Source: Chryseobacterium sp. SNU WT5 (GTDB taxonomy: Bacteria; Bacteroidota; Bacteroidia; Flavobacteriales; Weeksellaceae). Taken from it: a stretch of 64,000 bases of DNA. The translations under genes were made by a program, and so were the position numbers. Numbering within the stretch: the stretch's first letter is position 1; every line of letters begins with the position of its first letter. Of the stretch, positions 34,992 through 43,036 are shown piece by piece. Under the pieces are notes generated by a model. The model worked only from the letters and a program-made list of their open reading frames with translations, was not told the DNA's origin and searched no databases. The stretch is from contig NZ_CP041687.1 in assembly GCF_007362475.1 (NCBI RefSeq), forward strand, positions 2,604,001 through 2,668,000, read 5' to 3'.

Positions 34992-35975
34992 TTACCCGTG
35001 TAATTTCTTCCAAATTGCATCTTTCAATTCCACTAATCCTTCTTGCGTCACGGCAGAGAAGAAGATGGGTTGTCTGTTTTCAGGAAATTCTTTGGCAACT
35101 TCTGCCTTTAATTCGTCATCCAATAAATCTGCTTTGGAGACCGAAATAATGTAATCTTTATCTACTAATTCAGGATTGTATTCCTTTAATTCATTTTCTA
35201 AGATCTTAAACTCCTGAAAGTGATCCTCTGAATCTGCAGGTATTAAGAATAATAAAATAGAGTTTCTTTCAATATGTCTTAAGAATCGATGTCCCAAACC
35301 TTTACCCTCCGCAGCTCCTTCAATGATTCCTGGAATATCTGCCATTACAAAAGATTTGTAATTTCGATAATCTACGATTCCTAAATTCGGTGTCAATGTT
35401 GTAAAGGCATAATCAGCGATTTTAGGCTTCGCCGCAGAAACGGCAGCTAATAAAGTAGATTTTCCTGCATTTGGAAATCCAACTAAACCAACATCTGCAA
35501 GAAGTTTTAACTCAAAGGTAATATATCCTTCTTCACCTTGGAGTCCAGGTTGTGCATATCTTGGAGTTTGATTAGTAGAAGACTTAAAATGCTCATTACC
35601 TTTACCACCTTTGCCACCATGTTTAAGAATGATTTCCTGGCCATGTTCCAGAATTTCTGCAACAATTTCTCCTTCTTCGTTCTTGGCAATGGTTCCTAAG
35701 GGAACTTCAATATATACATCTGCACCATAAGCACCGGTTAATTGGTTTTTACTTCCATTTACTCCGCGTTCTGCTTTAATATGTCTTGTATATCTCAGTG
35801 GAAGTAAAGTCCACTCGTGAGAATTTCCTTTTAAAATTACGTGACCTCCACGTCCACCGTCGCCACCATCGGGACCACCCTTGGGAACATATTTCTCACG
35901 GTTAAGATGCGCTGAACCTGCACCTCCATGACCACTCTTACAATGGATTTTTACGTAATCTACGAAATTTGACAT
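34992..35975 (-). CDS. obgE: Obg family GTPase
   Basis: A 327-residue Obg/CgtA GTPase required for late large-subunit ribosome assembly. The glycine-rich Obg domain ([20 protein letters not shown], about 15-34) is followed by the G domain with GFPNAGKST (P-loop, about 168), DIPGIIEGA (G3), SKADLL (G4) and FFSAVTQ (G5). It lacks a C-terminal OCT domain, as is common. It lies downstream of hpt and adk on the same strand, with an inverted repeat in the 124-bp gap to adk. Confidence 0.96.
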   Translation of the reverse strand: MSNFVDYVKIHCKSGHGGAGSAHLNREKYVPKGGPDGGDGGRGGHVILKGNSHEWTLLPLRYTRHIKAERGVNGSKNQLTGAYGADVYIEVPLGTIAKNEEGEIVAEILEHGQEIILKHGGKGGKGNEHFKSSTNQTPRYAQPGLQGEEGYITFELKLLADVGLVGFPNAGKSTLLAAVSAAKPKIADYAFTTLTPNLGIVDYRNYKSFVMADIPGIIEGAAEGKGLGHRFLRHIERNSILLFLIPADSEDHFQEFKILENELKEYNPELVDKDYIISVSKADLLDDELKAEVAKEFPENRQPIFFSAVTQEGLVELKDAIWKKLHG

Positions 35976-35991
35976 ATTTATTTTGGTTGTC

Positions 35992-36100
35992 GGTTTTAGG
36001 ATTTAGGTCGTAGTTTTTAGGTTGTTGCTATTTTCATGCTTATAAGTAGATTTAAATCATATTAATTTAAACTATAAACTACCACCTATAACCTATTACC
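35992..36100. repeat. Imperfect inverted repeat between obgE and adk
   Basis: Two 32-bp arms (35992-36023 and 36069-36100) separated by 45 bp; 25 of 32 positions are complementary. Each arm contains TAGGTnGTAGTTTnTAG and reads as irregular TTTAGG-like units. The right arm touches the adk stop codon. It would form a long hairpin in the adk-obgE transcript. Confidence 0.7.
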
Positions 36101-36678
36101 TATTTAATTTTTTCTACTTCCGCAAAAAGTTTTTCAGAGATTTCGTCGATAGCGCCAACTCCGTTTACTTCTACATATTTTCCCTGTTGTTTGTACAACT
36201 CGGCTACTTCTGCAGTTTTTGCGTAATATTCTTTGATTCTATTGGTGATGATATCGTGGTTAGAATCATCTGTTCTGCCACTTGTCTCACCTCTTTTTAA
36301 CAGTCTTTCTACTAATATTTCATCTTCTACAACTAAAGAAAGGCAGATATTAATATCACTGTTTAAAATTTCTTTAACAATCTGTTCTAATGCTTCAGTT
36401 TGATTTGCTGTTCTTGGAAATCCGTCAAAGATATACCCTTTTGCGTCACTAGGTTTTTTTAGTTCATCAGTTAGCATGTCAATGGTCACTTGATCTGGAA
36501 CCAATTCACCTTTATCTATATAGGATTTTGCCAGTTTACCGAGTTCGGTATCGTTTTTCATATTGTAGCGAAACAGGTCACCAGTAGAAATTTGCTTCAA
36601 ATTAAATTTTTCAATTAAATTTTGCGCTTGTGTACCTTTTCCGCTTCCAGGAGGACCGAAGAGAACGATGTTTATCAT
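36100..36678 (-). CDS. adk: Adenylate kinase
   Basis: A 192-residue short-type adenylate kinase (AMP + ATP to 2 ADP). Motifs: FGPPGSGKGTQA (P-loop, 7-18), STGDLFRYNM (AMP site), FDGFPRTANQTEAL (about 85-98) and LKRGETSGRTDDS in the lid. The lid is the short form without a zinc finger. The gene follows hpt by 17 bp on the same strand and precedes obgE, an order seen in many Bacteroidota. Confidence 0.96.
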   Translation of the reverse strand: MINIVLFGPPGSGKGTQAQNLIEKFNLKQISTGDLFRYNMKNDTELGKLAKSYIDKGELVPDQVTIDMLTDELKKPSDAKGYIFDGFPRTANQTEALEQIVKEILNSDINICLSLVVEDEILVERLLKRGETSGRTDDSNHDIITNRIKEYYAKTAEVAELYKQQGKYVEVNGVGAIDEISEKLFAEVEKIK

Positions 36679-36695
36679 TTATATCAGTTTTATTT

Positions 36696-37253
36696 TTAGT
36701 GATTTATTCTTCCTTCCGACAATTGATACAAATCTGGAAGATTTCTACCTAACTCATCATAATCAAGGCCGTAACCTAAGACAAATTTGTTTGGGATTTC
36801 TTTTGCCACATAATCGATTGTAAATTCTTTTTTGTAAACATCTGGCTTTAATAATAAAGATGCTACTCTTAAAGATTTAGGTCGTTGTGTATTTTTAAAA
36901 TATTCAAACAGACTTTCAATCGTATTTCCAGTGTCGATAATATCTTCCATTAAGATAATGTGTCGCCCTTCAACTTCTTTGGTCAAGTCCATTTTTTTAT
37001 AAACAATTCCAGTAGACTGTAATCCTCCCGCATACGAACTCATTTGGATAAACGCGATTTCACATTTACCAGGGTAATGCTTCAGGAAATCAGAAAAGAA
37101 CATAATTACTCCGTTTAATACTCCAATGAAAACTGGTGTTTCATCTTTGTAATCTTCGTAGACTTTTTGGGCCAGATCTTTAATTAGGGATTGAATTTCG
37201 TCGTTTTTAAGATATGGAACGAATTCTTTGTCGTGAATTTTAACTACTTGCAT
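36696..37253 (-). CDS. hpt: Hypoxanthine phosphoribosyltransferase
   Basis: A 185-residue purine salvage enzyme converting hypoxanthine (and guanine) plus PRPP to the nucleotide. The PRPP loop is MEDIIDTGNT (about 101-110), preceded by VFIGVLNGVIMFFSDF. KFVLGYGLDYDE near the C-terminus is the conserved base-binding end. It heads the hpt-adk-obgE run and is divergent from purA. Confidence 0.95.
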   Translation of the reverse strand: MQVVKIHDKEFVPYLKNDEIQSLIKDLAQKVYEDYKDETPVFIGVLNGVIMFFSDFLKHYPGKCEIAFIQMSSYAGGLQSTGIVYKKMDLTKEVEGRHIILMEDIIDTGNTIESLFEYFKNTQRPKSLRVASLLLKPDVYKKEFTIDYVAKEIPNKFVLGYGLDYDELGRNLPDLYQLSEGRINH

Positions 37254-37269
37254 ATGTTCTAATAAAGTG

Positions 37270-37277
37270 CAAATTTA
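37270..37277 (-). promoter_or_regulatory. -7 promoter element of hpt
   Basis: Minus-strand TAAATTTG, 16 bp upstream of the hpt ATG; TAnnTTTG consensus without an obvious -33 TTG. Confidence 0.45.
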
Positions 37278-37348
37278 AGGAATTTATTCGAAAGTTACCT
37301 TTCATAATCCACATCAGGATGAGATAAGTAAATATTTTTTCTTTAAAT

Positions 37349-37380
37349 TTTGTTCAAGATTATTATTAAAACTATTTTTG
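37349..37380 (+). promoter_or_regulatory. Promoter of purA
   Basis: TTTG at 37349-37352, a 20-bp spacer and TATTTTTG at 37373-37380: a full match to the Bacteroidota promoter consensus, 24 bp before the ATG. Confidence 0.72.
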
Positions 37381-37404
37381 TAGAAATCTAAAAAAAAGTA
37401 AAAT

Positions 37405-38691
37405 ATGGCAACTTACGTTGTGGTTGGTCTTCAATATGGTGATGAAGGCAAAGGTAAAATTACGGATGTACTTTCTGCGAAATCAGATTATGTAGTACGC
37501 TTCCAAGGTGGTGACAATGCAGGACATACTGTATATGTTGGCGAAGAAAAATTTGTTTTGCACTTGCTTCCATCGGGAGTTTTACAATGTAAAGGGAAGT
37601 GTGTAATCGGTAATGGAGTCGTAGTAAATCCTAAATCCTTTTTGAGAGAAATTGCTCAAATTGAGGAAAAAGGAATGCGTACTGATCATGTTTTCATCAG
37701 CAGAAGAGCTCATGTGATCATGCCATATCATATTTTGCTTGACACTTATCGTGAGGAAGAAGAAGGAGGAACACAGATCGGAACCACCAAAAAAGGAATT
37801 GGTCCTTGTTATGAAGATAAGATTGCTAGAGTGGGAATTAGAATGGTTGATCTACTAAACCCAGAGGTTTTAGCCGAGAAAATTAAAAAAAGTCTGAAAA
37901 CTAAAAATTCGCTTTTTGAAAAGTATTTTGAAAAACCAACTTTAGAATTTGATGAAATTTATAATGAGTTTTTAGCACTTGGCGAAACATTAAAAGATAG
38001 AATTGTAGATACCGAAGTAGAATTGAATCAAGCAATTCATAATGGTAAAAATATTTTATTTGAAGGTGCACAAGCTGCAATGTTAGATATTGATTTTGGA
38101 ACGTATCCTTACGTGACCTCTTCGTCACCAACAACAGGCGGTGTTTGTGCAGGAGCTGGAGTTCCACCAACAAGCCTTCAGAACTTAATTGGTGTTGCAA
38201 AAGCATACACCACAAGAGTTGGAAACGGTCCTTTTCCTACAGAGCTAAACGATGAAACAGGAGCGGAAATGAGAAGGATAGGTCACGAATTTGGTGCTAC
38301 AACTGGAAGACCTAGAAGATGTGGTTGGCTTGATTTGGTTTCATTGAAACATGCAACTATGATTAATGGAATCAACAATTTGGTAATTACCAAACTTGAC
38401 GTGTTATCAGGTATGCCCACTCTGAAAATTGCGACAAAATATAAAACGGAGGACGGAAAAATTATTGATTATTTTACATCATCTACTACTAAGCTGTATA
38501 ACTACGAGCCAATGTATGAAGAGTTGGAAGGATGGACAGAAGATATTACACAAGCTAGAAGTTATGATGAACTGCCTGCAAATGCGAAGAAGTATATAGA
38601 ATTTATCGAAAATTACTTAGGAATCAACGTGTATTTGGTTTCAGTAGGACCAGAGAGAAGTCAAAATATTATTAGAAAAGAATTATTTTAA
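37405..38691 (+). CDS. purA: Adenylosuccinate synthetase
   Basis: A 428-residue enzyme forming adenylosuccinate from IMP, aspartate and GTP. Signatures: QYGDEGKGKITD near residue 10-21, GDNAGHTV, GIGPCYEDKIAR, FEGAQAAMLDIDFGTYPYVT, here only partly quoted, and TTGRPRRCGWLDL. Its length is typical. It is divergently transcribed from the hpt-adk run across 151 bp, so both arms of AMP supply sit side by side. Ends at an intrinsic terminator. Confidence 0.97.
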   Translation: MATYVVVGLQYGDEGKGKITDVLSAKSDYVVRFQGGDNAGHTVYVGEEKFVLHLLPSGVLQCKGKCVIGNGVVVNPKSFLREIAQIEEKGMRTDHVFISRRAHVIMPYHILLDTYREEEEGGTQIGTTKKGIGPCYEDKIARVGIRMVDLLNPEVLAEKIKKSLKTKNSLFEKYFEKPTLEFDEIYNEFLALGETLKDRIVDTEVELNQAIHNGKNILFEGAQAAMLDIDFGTYPYVTSSSPTTGGVCAGAGVPPTSLQNLIGVAKAYTTRVGNGPFPTELNDETGAEMRRIGHEFGATTGRPRRCGWLDLVSLKHATMINGINNLVITKLDVLSGMPTLKIATKYKTEDGKIIDYFTSSTTKLYNYEPMYEELEGWTEDITQARSYDELPANAKKYIEFIENYLGINVYLVSVGPERSQNIIRKELF

Positions 38692-38725
38692 CTTTCGTAC
38701 CTATTTTAAACTGAAATTTAATATT

Positions 38726-38753
38726 AACCACTCCTGATAAGAGTGGTTTTTTT
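38726..38753 (+). terminator. Intrinsic terminator of purA
   Basis: Eight-bp stem AACCACTC/GAGTGGTT, seven-base loop and T-run, 35 bp after the stop. Confidence 0.9.
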
Positions 38754-38900
38754 AGAATTAAATTCTTTATTATAGAAGTGTTATGTTTTAAATGGTTATT
38801 GTCAATTTTGTGGCGTAAATTTTGTTAAATAGTTAACACTAGGTAAATAATACTGGTGATCAGTTAATTTAACGCTAGCAACCAATTAAAATTATTAGTG

Positions 38901-39716
38901 ATGAAAAAGTTACTTGAAAACAAAGAGTTTCAGTTGGATGAAATTCTTTTTGAAAACAGAAACAAAAGTTATGGCGCTTTTGCAATTAGGAGTGATGCGG
39001 ATTTTATCCTGACAAAGGCAATGTTCTTAGGAATTGGTATTTTCGCCATGGTTGCGGTTACGCCTTTAGTTATAAATGCATTTCATACCACACAGCCTAC
39101 TGAAGCTCCTGGTCCTCCACCAGTTTTTGATTTAACTCCTGTTGATCCAGTAGAAATTCCACCGGTGGCTCAGGTGATTCCGCCTTCTAAACCATTAATT
39201 AATTCAGTAGATTCTAGAACAGTAACCCCAACTAGAGATCCTAAAGTACAAACAGTAATGCCAAAGCAATCAGAATACAAAGATGCTGTTCTTGGCACAG
39301 AAAAAGTGACGGGTGAACCTCCTGTCATTAATTATCAGCCACCAGTTATCCGCACGGTTCCTGGTAACGGTTCTGAATTATCAACGCCGAAACCTGTGGA
39401 CAACAGTCCGAAAACTAAGGTTGATGTTGAGGCTAGCTTTATGGGTGGGATTGATGCATTCCGGAATAAAGTGATTAGCAATTTTGACACTTCTTTGATG
39501 GGCGGAACCAACGAGGTTGTAAAAACTACCATTGTGTTTATTGTTGAAAGAGATGGAACAATAAGTGATGTGAAAGCTTCAGGAATAAATGGAGATTTTA
39601 ATCGTGCTGCGGAGAAAACCATAAAATCTATAAGAGGGAAATGGATTCCTGCCAAAGTAAATGGGGAGAATGTCAGAAGTTATTTTAAGTTCCCAATTTC
39701 AATGCAATTTGAATAA
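38901..39716 (+). CDS. TonB family energy transducer
   Basis: A 271-residue TonB protein that transmits proton-motive energy to outer-membrane receptors. The Bacteroidota-type cytoplasmic start ELDEILFENRNKSYGA pattern (QLDEILFENRNKSYGAF, about 12-28) precedes a single membrane helix (about 40-62), a Pro-rich periplasmic spacer and a C-terminal TonB domain with VVKTTIVFIVERDG, ending RSYFKFPISMQFE. The ATG at 38901 is preferred to the GTG immediately before it. No exbB/exbD is adjacent. Confidence 0.9.
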   Translation: MKKLLENKEFQLDEILFENRNKSYGAFAIRSDADFILTKAMFLGIGIFAMVAVTPLVINAFHTTQPTEAPGPPPVFDLTPVDPVEIPPVAQVIPPSKPLINSVDSRTVTPTRDPKVQTVMPKQSEYKDAVLGTEKVTGEPPVINYQPPVIRTVPGNGSELSTPKPVDNSPKTKVDVEASFMGGIDAFRNKVISNFDTSLMGGTNEVVKTTIVFIVERDGTISDVKASGINGDFNRAAEKTIKSIRGKWIPAKVNGENVRSYFKFPISMQFE

Positions 39717-39860
39717 ATAAATGGCTTATTGATCGTATTTATAGTTATCCACAAAATATAAGGTTTTGTGGATAATTATTTTTATACGGTAATTCGCTTG
39801 CTGTTAATGGTTTAGTGCTATCTGAAACTTTATAGATTATTTAAAAATCAGAAAAAAGTG

Positions 39861-39868
39861 TATTTTTG
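39861..39868 (+). promoter_or_regulatory. -7 promoter element of parA
   Basis: TATTTTTG, 16 bp upstream of the parA ATG; no TTG at proper -33 spacing. Confidence 0.45.
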
Positions 39869-39884
39869 AGGATTAAATTTTTAT

Positions 39885-40661
39885 ATGATGGCTAAAATTA
39901 TCGGAGTTGCTAATCAGAAAGGTGGAGTCGGAAAGACTACCACTGCAGTAAATCTTGCAGCAGCTTTAGGTGTTCTGGAAAAGAAAGTGTTAATTATTGA
40001 TGCTGATCCGCAAGCAAATGCGACTTCTGGTTTAGGAATAGAAGATGCAAATTATTCTACCTATCATATCTTAGAGCATAGCGTAGATGTAGAGAAGTGT
40101 ATCCAGAAAACAGCATCTCCAAATCTTGATATCATTCCTTCCCATATTGATTTAGTAGCAGCCGAAATTGAATTGGTAGATCGAGAAAATCGGGAATACA
40201 TGCTTAAAAAAGCGTTACAGCCAATTAAGGCGAACTATGATTATATCATTATCGACTGTGCGCCAAGTTTAGGTTTGATTACAATGAATGCATTAACTGC
40301 AGCGGATTCTGTAATTATTCCAATTCAGTGTGAGTATTTTGCTCTTGAAGGTTTAGGGAAATTATTGAATACCATAAAAAATGTTCAGAATATTCATAAT
40401 AAAGATTTAGATATTGAAGGCTTGCTTTTAACGATGTTTGATTCTCGTTTGCGATTATCTAATCAAGTTGTAGAAGAGGTTCATCTCCATTTTCCAGAAA
40501 TGGTTTTTGAGACAATTATTAGCAGGAATGTCCGTTTAAGTGAAGCACCAAGTTTTGGCGAAAGTATTTTAAATTACGATGCCGAAAGTAAAGGAGCAAT
40601 TCAATACCTTCAGTTAGCCGAAGAAGTATTGTTGAAAAATGAAAATTTAATCAATTCTTAA
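39885..40661 (+). CDS. parA: Chromosome partitioning ATPase ParA/Soj
   Basis: A 258-residue Walker-type ATPase that works with ParB in chromosome segregation. The deviant Walker A is ANQKGGVGKTTTAVNL (about 8-23), switch I is DADPQANATSG and Walker B is YIIIDCAPSLG. Two adjacent ATG codons (39885, 39888) could serve; the first is given. parB follows after 40 bp, and DUF5683, dapB, lepB and WbqC genes continue in the same direction. Confidence 0.95.
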   Translation: MMAKIIGVANQKGGVGKTTTAVNLAAALGVLEKKVLIIDADPQANATSGLGIEDANYSTYHILEHSVDVEKCIQKTASPNLDIIPSHIDLVAAEIELVDRENREYMLKKALQPIKANYDYIIIDCAPSLGLITMNALTAADSVIIPIQCEYFALEGLGKLLNTIKNVQNIHNKDLDIEGLLLTMFDSRLRLSNQVVEEVHLHFPEMVFETIISRNVRLSEAPSFGESILNYDAESKGAIQYLQLAEEVLLKNENLINS

Positions 40662-40701
40662 AAGTGATTTTTTGATTAAATAAATCAGAAAAATAGAGAT
40701 A

Positions 40702-41589
40702 ATGAAAGATAAGAAAAGAGCAATGGGACGTGGTTTGGGAGCAATCCTAAGTGCAGAATCGAAAGCTTCTGTGAATTCCGCTACCGATGAAGGAGCAGAT
40801 AAATTTGTGGGAAATATTATGGAAGTTGCTCTGGACGATATCGATCCGAATATTTCCCAACCTCGTACTTATTTTGATGAAAAGGCGCTGAATGATTTGG
40901 CGCAATCTATTAAAACACTAGGGGTAATTCAACCGATTACGCTTAGAAAAGATGGCAATAGATTTGAAATTATTTCCGGTGAACGACGTTTCAGAGCAAG
41001 TAAAATTGCTGGTCTTAAAAGCGTTCCAGCATATATTCGGTTGGTTAATGATCAAGAGCTTCTGGAAATGGCGTTGGTTGAAAACATCCAGAGAGAAGAT
41101 TTAGATGCGATAGAAATTGCGCTCACTTATCAGCGACTGTTGGAAGAAATTGGCTTGACTCAGGAGAATCTTAGTCAGCGAGTTGGCAAAGAACGTAGTA
41201 CAATCACGAATTCTATAAGATTATTGCGTTTGGATCCTGCTTATCAAAATGCGATCAGAAGCGGTGAGATTTCTGCCGGACACGGTAGAGCACTTATCAG
41301 TGTAGAAGATGGAAAAATGCAACAGGACCTGTTCAATAAAATATTAAAGAATAATCTTAGCGTTCGGCAGACCGAGGCCGAAGCAAGTTTATTAAAAGAG
41401 CCAAAAGCAACAACGAAAAAAATACCTACACAACTTCCTAATAATTTTAAGAAAGCAGAGAAAAACTTAGCGGATATTCTTGCGGTAAAAGTTGAGATTA
41501 AAGGGTCTGCAAATGGAAAAAAAGGAAAAATAGTGTTGGATTTCAAAAATGAAGAAGAATTGGAACAGATTCTTTCACACTTTAAATAA
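40702..41589 (+). CDS. parB: Chromosome partitioning protein ParB
   Basis: A 295-residue ParB/Spo0J. The N-terminal CTPase part contains SGERRFRASKIAG (box II) and ENIQREDLDAIE. The central helix-turn-helix includes LSQRVGKERSTITNSIRLL, and a C-terminal dimerisation region follows a lysine-rich linker. It should bind parS sites near the origin; I saw no good parS in this window. The stop overlaps the DUF5683 start by one base (TAATG). Confidence 0.95.
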   Translation: MKDKKRAMGRGLGAILSAESKASVNSATDEGADKFVGNIMEVALDDIDPNISQPRTYFDEKALNDLAQSIKTLGVIQPITLRKDGNRFEIISGERRFRASKIAGLKSVPAYIRLVNDQELLEMALVENIQREDLDAIEIALTYQRLLEEIGLTQENLSQRVGKERSTITNSIRLLRLDPAYQNAIRSGEISAGHGRALISVEDGKMQQDLFNKILKNNLSVRQTEAEASLLKEPKATTKKIPTQLPNNFKKAEKNLADILAVKVEIKGSANGKKGKIVLDFKNEEELEQILSHFK

Positions 41590-42218
41590 TGCAAAGACTA
41601 ACTTCTTTATTTTTAATATTATTTTCAATTCAGATCTTCGCCCAAATTGGTCCGAAAGACACCATACGTGTAGAAAATTATCCCAAGGATTCGGTTTCTA
41701 CTAAACGGGCACCATCAGATATTGAAGTTCTTTCTGATTTGAAAGAAGCAAATGCACCTGCCAAAGAAATGAAATTTAATCCCACAAAAGCGGGCTTATA
41801 TTCTGCCATTCTTCCAGGTTTAGGACAATATTATAACAGAAAATATTGGAAAATTCCTATTGTTTGGGGAGCGATTGGAACAGGTGTAGGAGTTACATTG
41901 TGGAATCAAAGACAGTACAATCGTTATAGAGAAGCATTTATTGCACAACTAAATGGGCAACAGCATGAGTTTTCTGATATTCCGGGCGTAACAAAAGAAG
42001 CTTTGGGAAGAACGCAGGATCGGGCGAAAAGACAACGTGATTACGCCATTGCAATTACCAGCCTGGTTTATATCTTGAATATTGTGGATGCTGTCGTAGA
42101 TGCACATTTATATGAAGGTAGAAAAGATCCAGATTTGGCTTTGAAACCCACTATTATTTTTGACGAATTTGGAAAGACTAATTCAAAAGCTGGTCTAAGT
42201 TTAAGTTATAACTTTTAA
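41589..42218 (+). CDS. DUF5683 domain-containing exported protein
   Basis: A 209-residue protein with a signal peptide (MQRLTSLFLILFSIQIFAQ). The DUF5683 core is KAGLYSAILPGLGQYYNRKYW and WGAIGTGVGVTLWNQRQYNRY, with a predicted membrane-associated helix and a C-terminal LSLSYNF that could be an outer-membrane strand. Function unknown; its place between parB and dapB is a conserved Flavobacteriia arrangement. Overlaps parB by one base. Confidence 0.88.
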   Translation: MQRLTSLFLILFSIQIFAQIGPKDTIRVENYPKDSVSTKRAPSDIEVLSDLKEANAPAKEMKFNPTKAGLYSAILPGLGQYYNRKYWKIPIVWGAIGTGVGVTLWNQRQYNRYREAFIAQLNGQQHEFSDIPGVTKEALGRTQDRAKRQRDYAIAITSLVYILNIVDAVVDAHLYEGRKDPDLALKPTIIFDEFGKTNSKAGLSLSYNF

Positions 42219-42250
42219 TAAAAATCTAACGCTACGCGTTGAAGTAAAAT

Positions 42251-42958
42251 ATGAGAATAGCACTTGTTGGTTACGGGAAAATGGGTAAAATCATTGATGA
42301 GATTGCTTCAAAAAAAGGTCATGAAATTGTTGCAAAACTTAATGAGAACCCAACTGTTGAAAATCTGAATAATGCAGATGTTGTTATTGAGTTCTCTAAT
42401 CCAGAGGTCGCTTTTCAAAATATCAAACTTTGTTTGGAAAATAAAATTCCAGTAGTATGTGGAACTACGGGTTGGTTAGATCAGAAACCGGAGATAGAAG
42501 AGATCGCTAAACAAAATAATACTGCTTTTTTATATGGTTCTAATTTTTCCTTAGGAGTAAATCTGTTTTTCTCTTTAAATGAGAAATTGGCAGAATTGAT
42601 GAAGAATTTCCCTGAATATAACGTGCAAATTGAAGAAATTCACCACACCCATAAAAAAGATGCACCCAGTGGTACTGCCATTTCCTTAGCAGAAGGAATT
42701 ATTAAAAATGACAAGAGATTTGATGCCTGGAAATTAGATGAAACCCAAAATAAGGAATTAGGAATTTTCGCCATCCGAGAAGATGAAGTTCCCGGCACGC
42801 ATAGCATATATTATAAAAGTGAAGTTGACGAGATCGAAATAAAACACACGGCTTTCAATCGAAATGGCTTCGCTGTGGGAGCAGTGATTGCTGCAGAATG
42901 GATCATAGGAAAAAAAGGAAATTTCTCGATGAACGATGTGCTTTTCAACAAATCTTAA
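42251..42958 (+). CDS. dapB: 4-hydroxy-tetrahydrodipicolinate reductase
   Basis: A 235-residue DapB, second committed enzyme of the diaminopimelate/lysine route. The NAD(P) motif is LVGYGKMGK (4-12), VVCGTTGW is conserved, and the catalytic signature is EIHHTHKKDAPSGTA (His-His and Lys). Length is normal for the short bacterial form. It is followed by a hairpin and then lepB. Confidence 0.95.
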   Translation: MRIALVGYGKMGKIIDEIASKKGHEIVAKLNENPTVENLNNADVVIEFSNPEVAFQNIKLCLENKIPVVCGTTGWLDQKPEIEEIAKQNNTAFLYGSNFSLGVNLFFSLNEKLAELMKNFPEYNVQIEEIHHTHKKDAPSGTAISLAEGIIKNDKRFDAWKLDETQNKELGIFAIREDEVPGTHSIYYKSEVDEIEIKHTAFNRNGFAVGAVIAAEWIIGKKGNFSMNDVLFNKS

Positions 42959-42972
42959 AAATAAATATAACC

Positions 42973-43000
42973 TTGTTACAAATGATTTTGTAACAATTTT
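42973..43000 (+). terminator. Hairpin after dapB, probable terminator
   Basis: Perfect ten-bp stem TTGTTACAAA/TTTGTAACAA with a four-base loop and four T. The stem is AT-rich and the T-run is short, so termination may be partial and lepB may be read through. Confidence 0.6.
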
Positions 43001-43036
43001 CAAATAAACTAAACTCATTGCATTAAGCATATCAAT

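Noticed and set aside
34899-35013. Longer start for the DUF6438 lipoprotein
   Set aside because: Starting at 35013 would overlap obgE and bury the lipoprotein signal 38 residues inside the protein.
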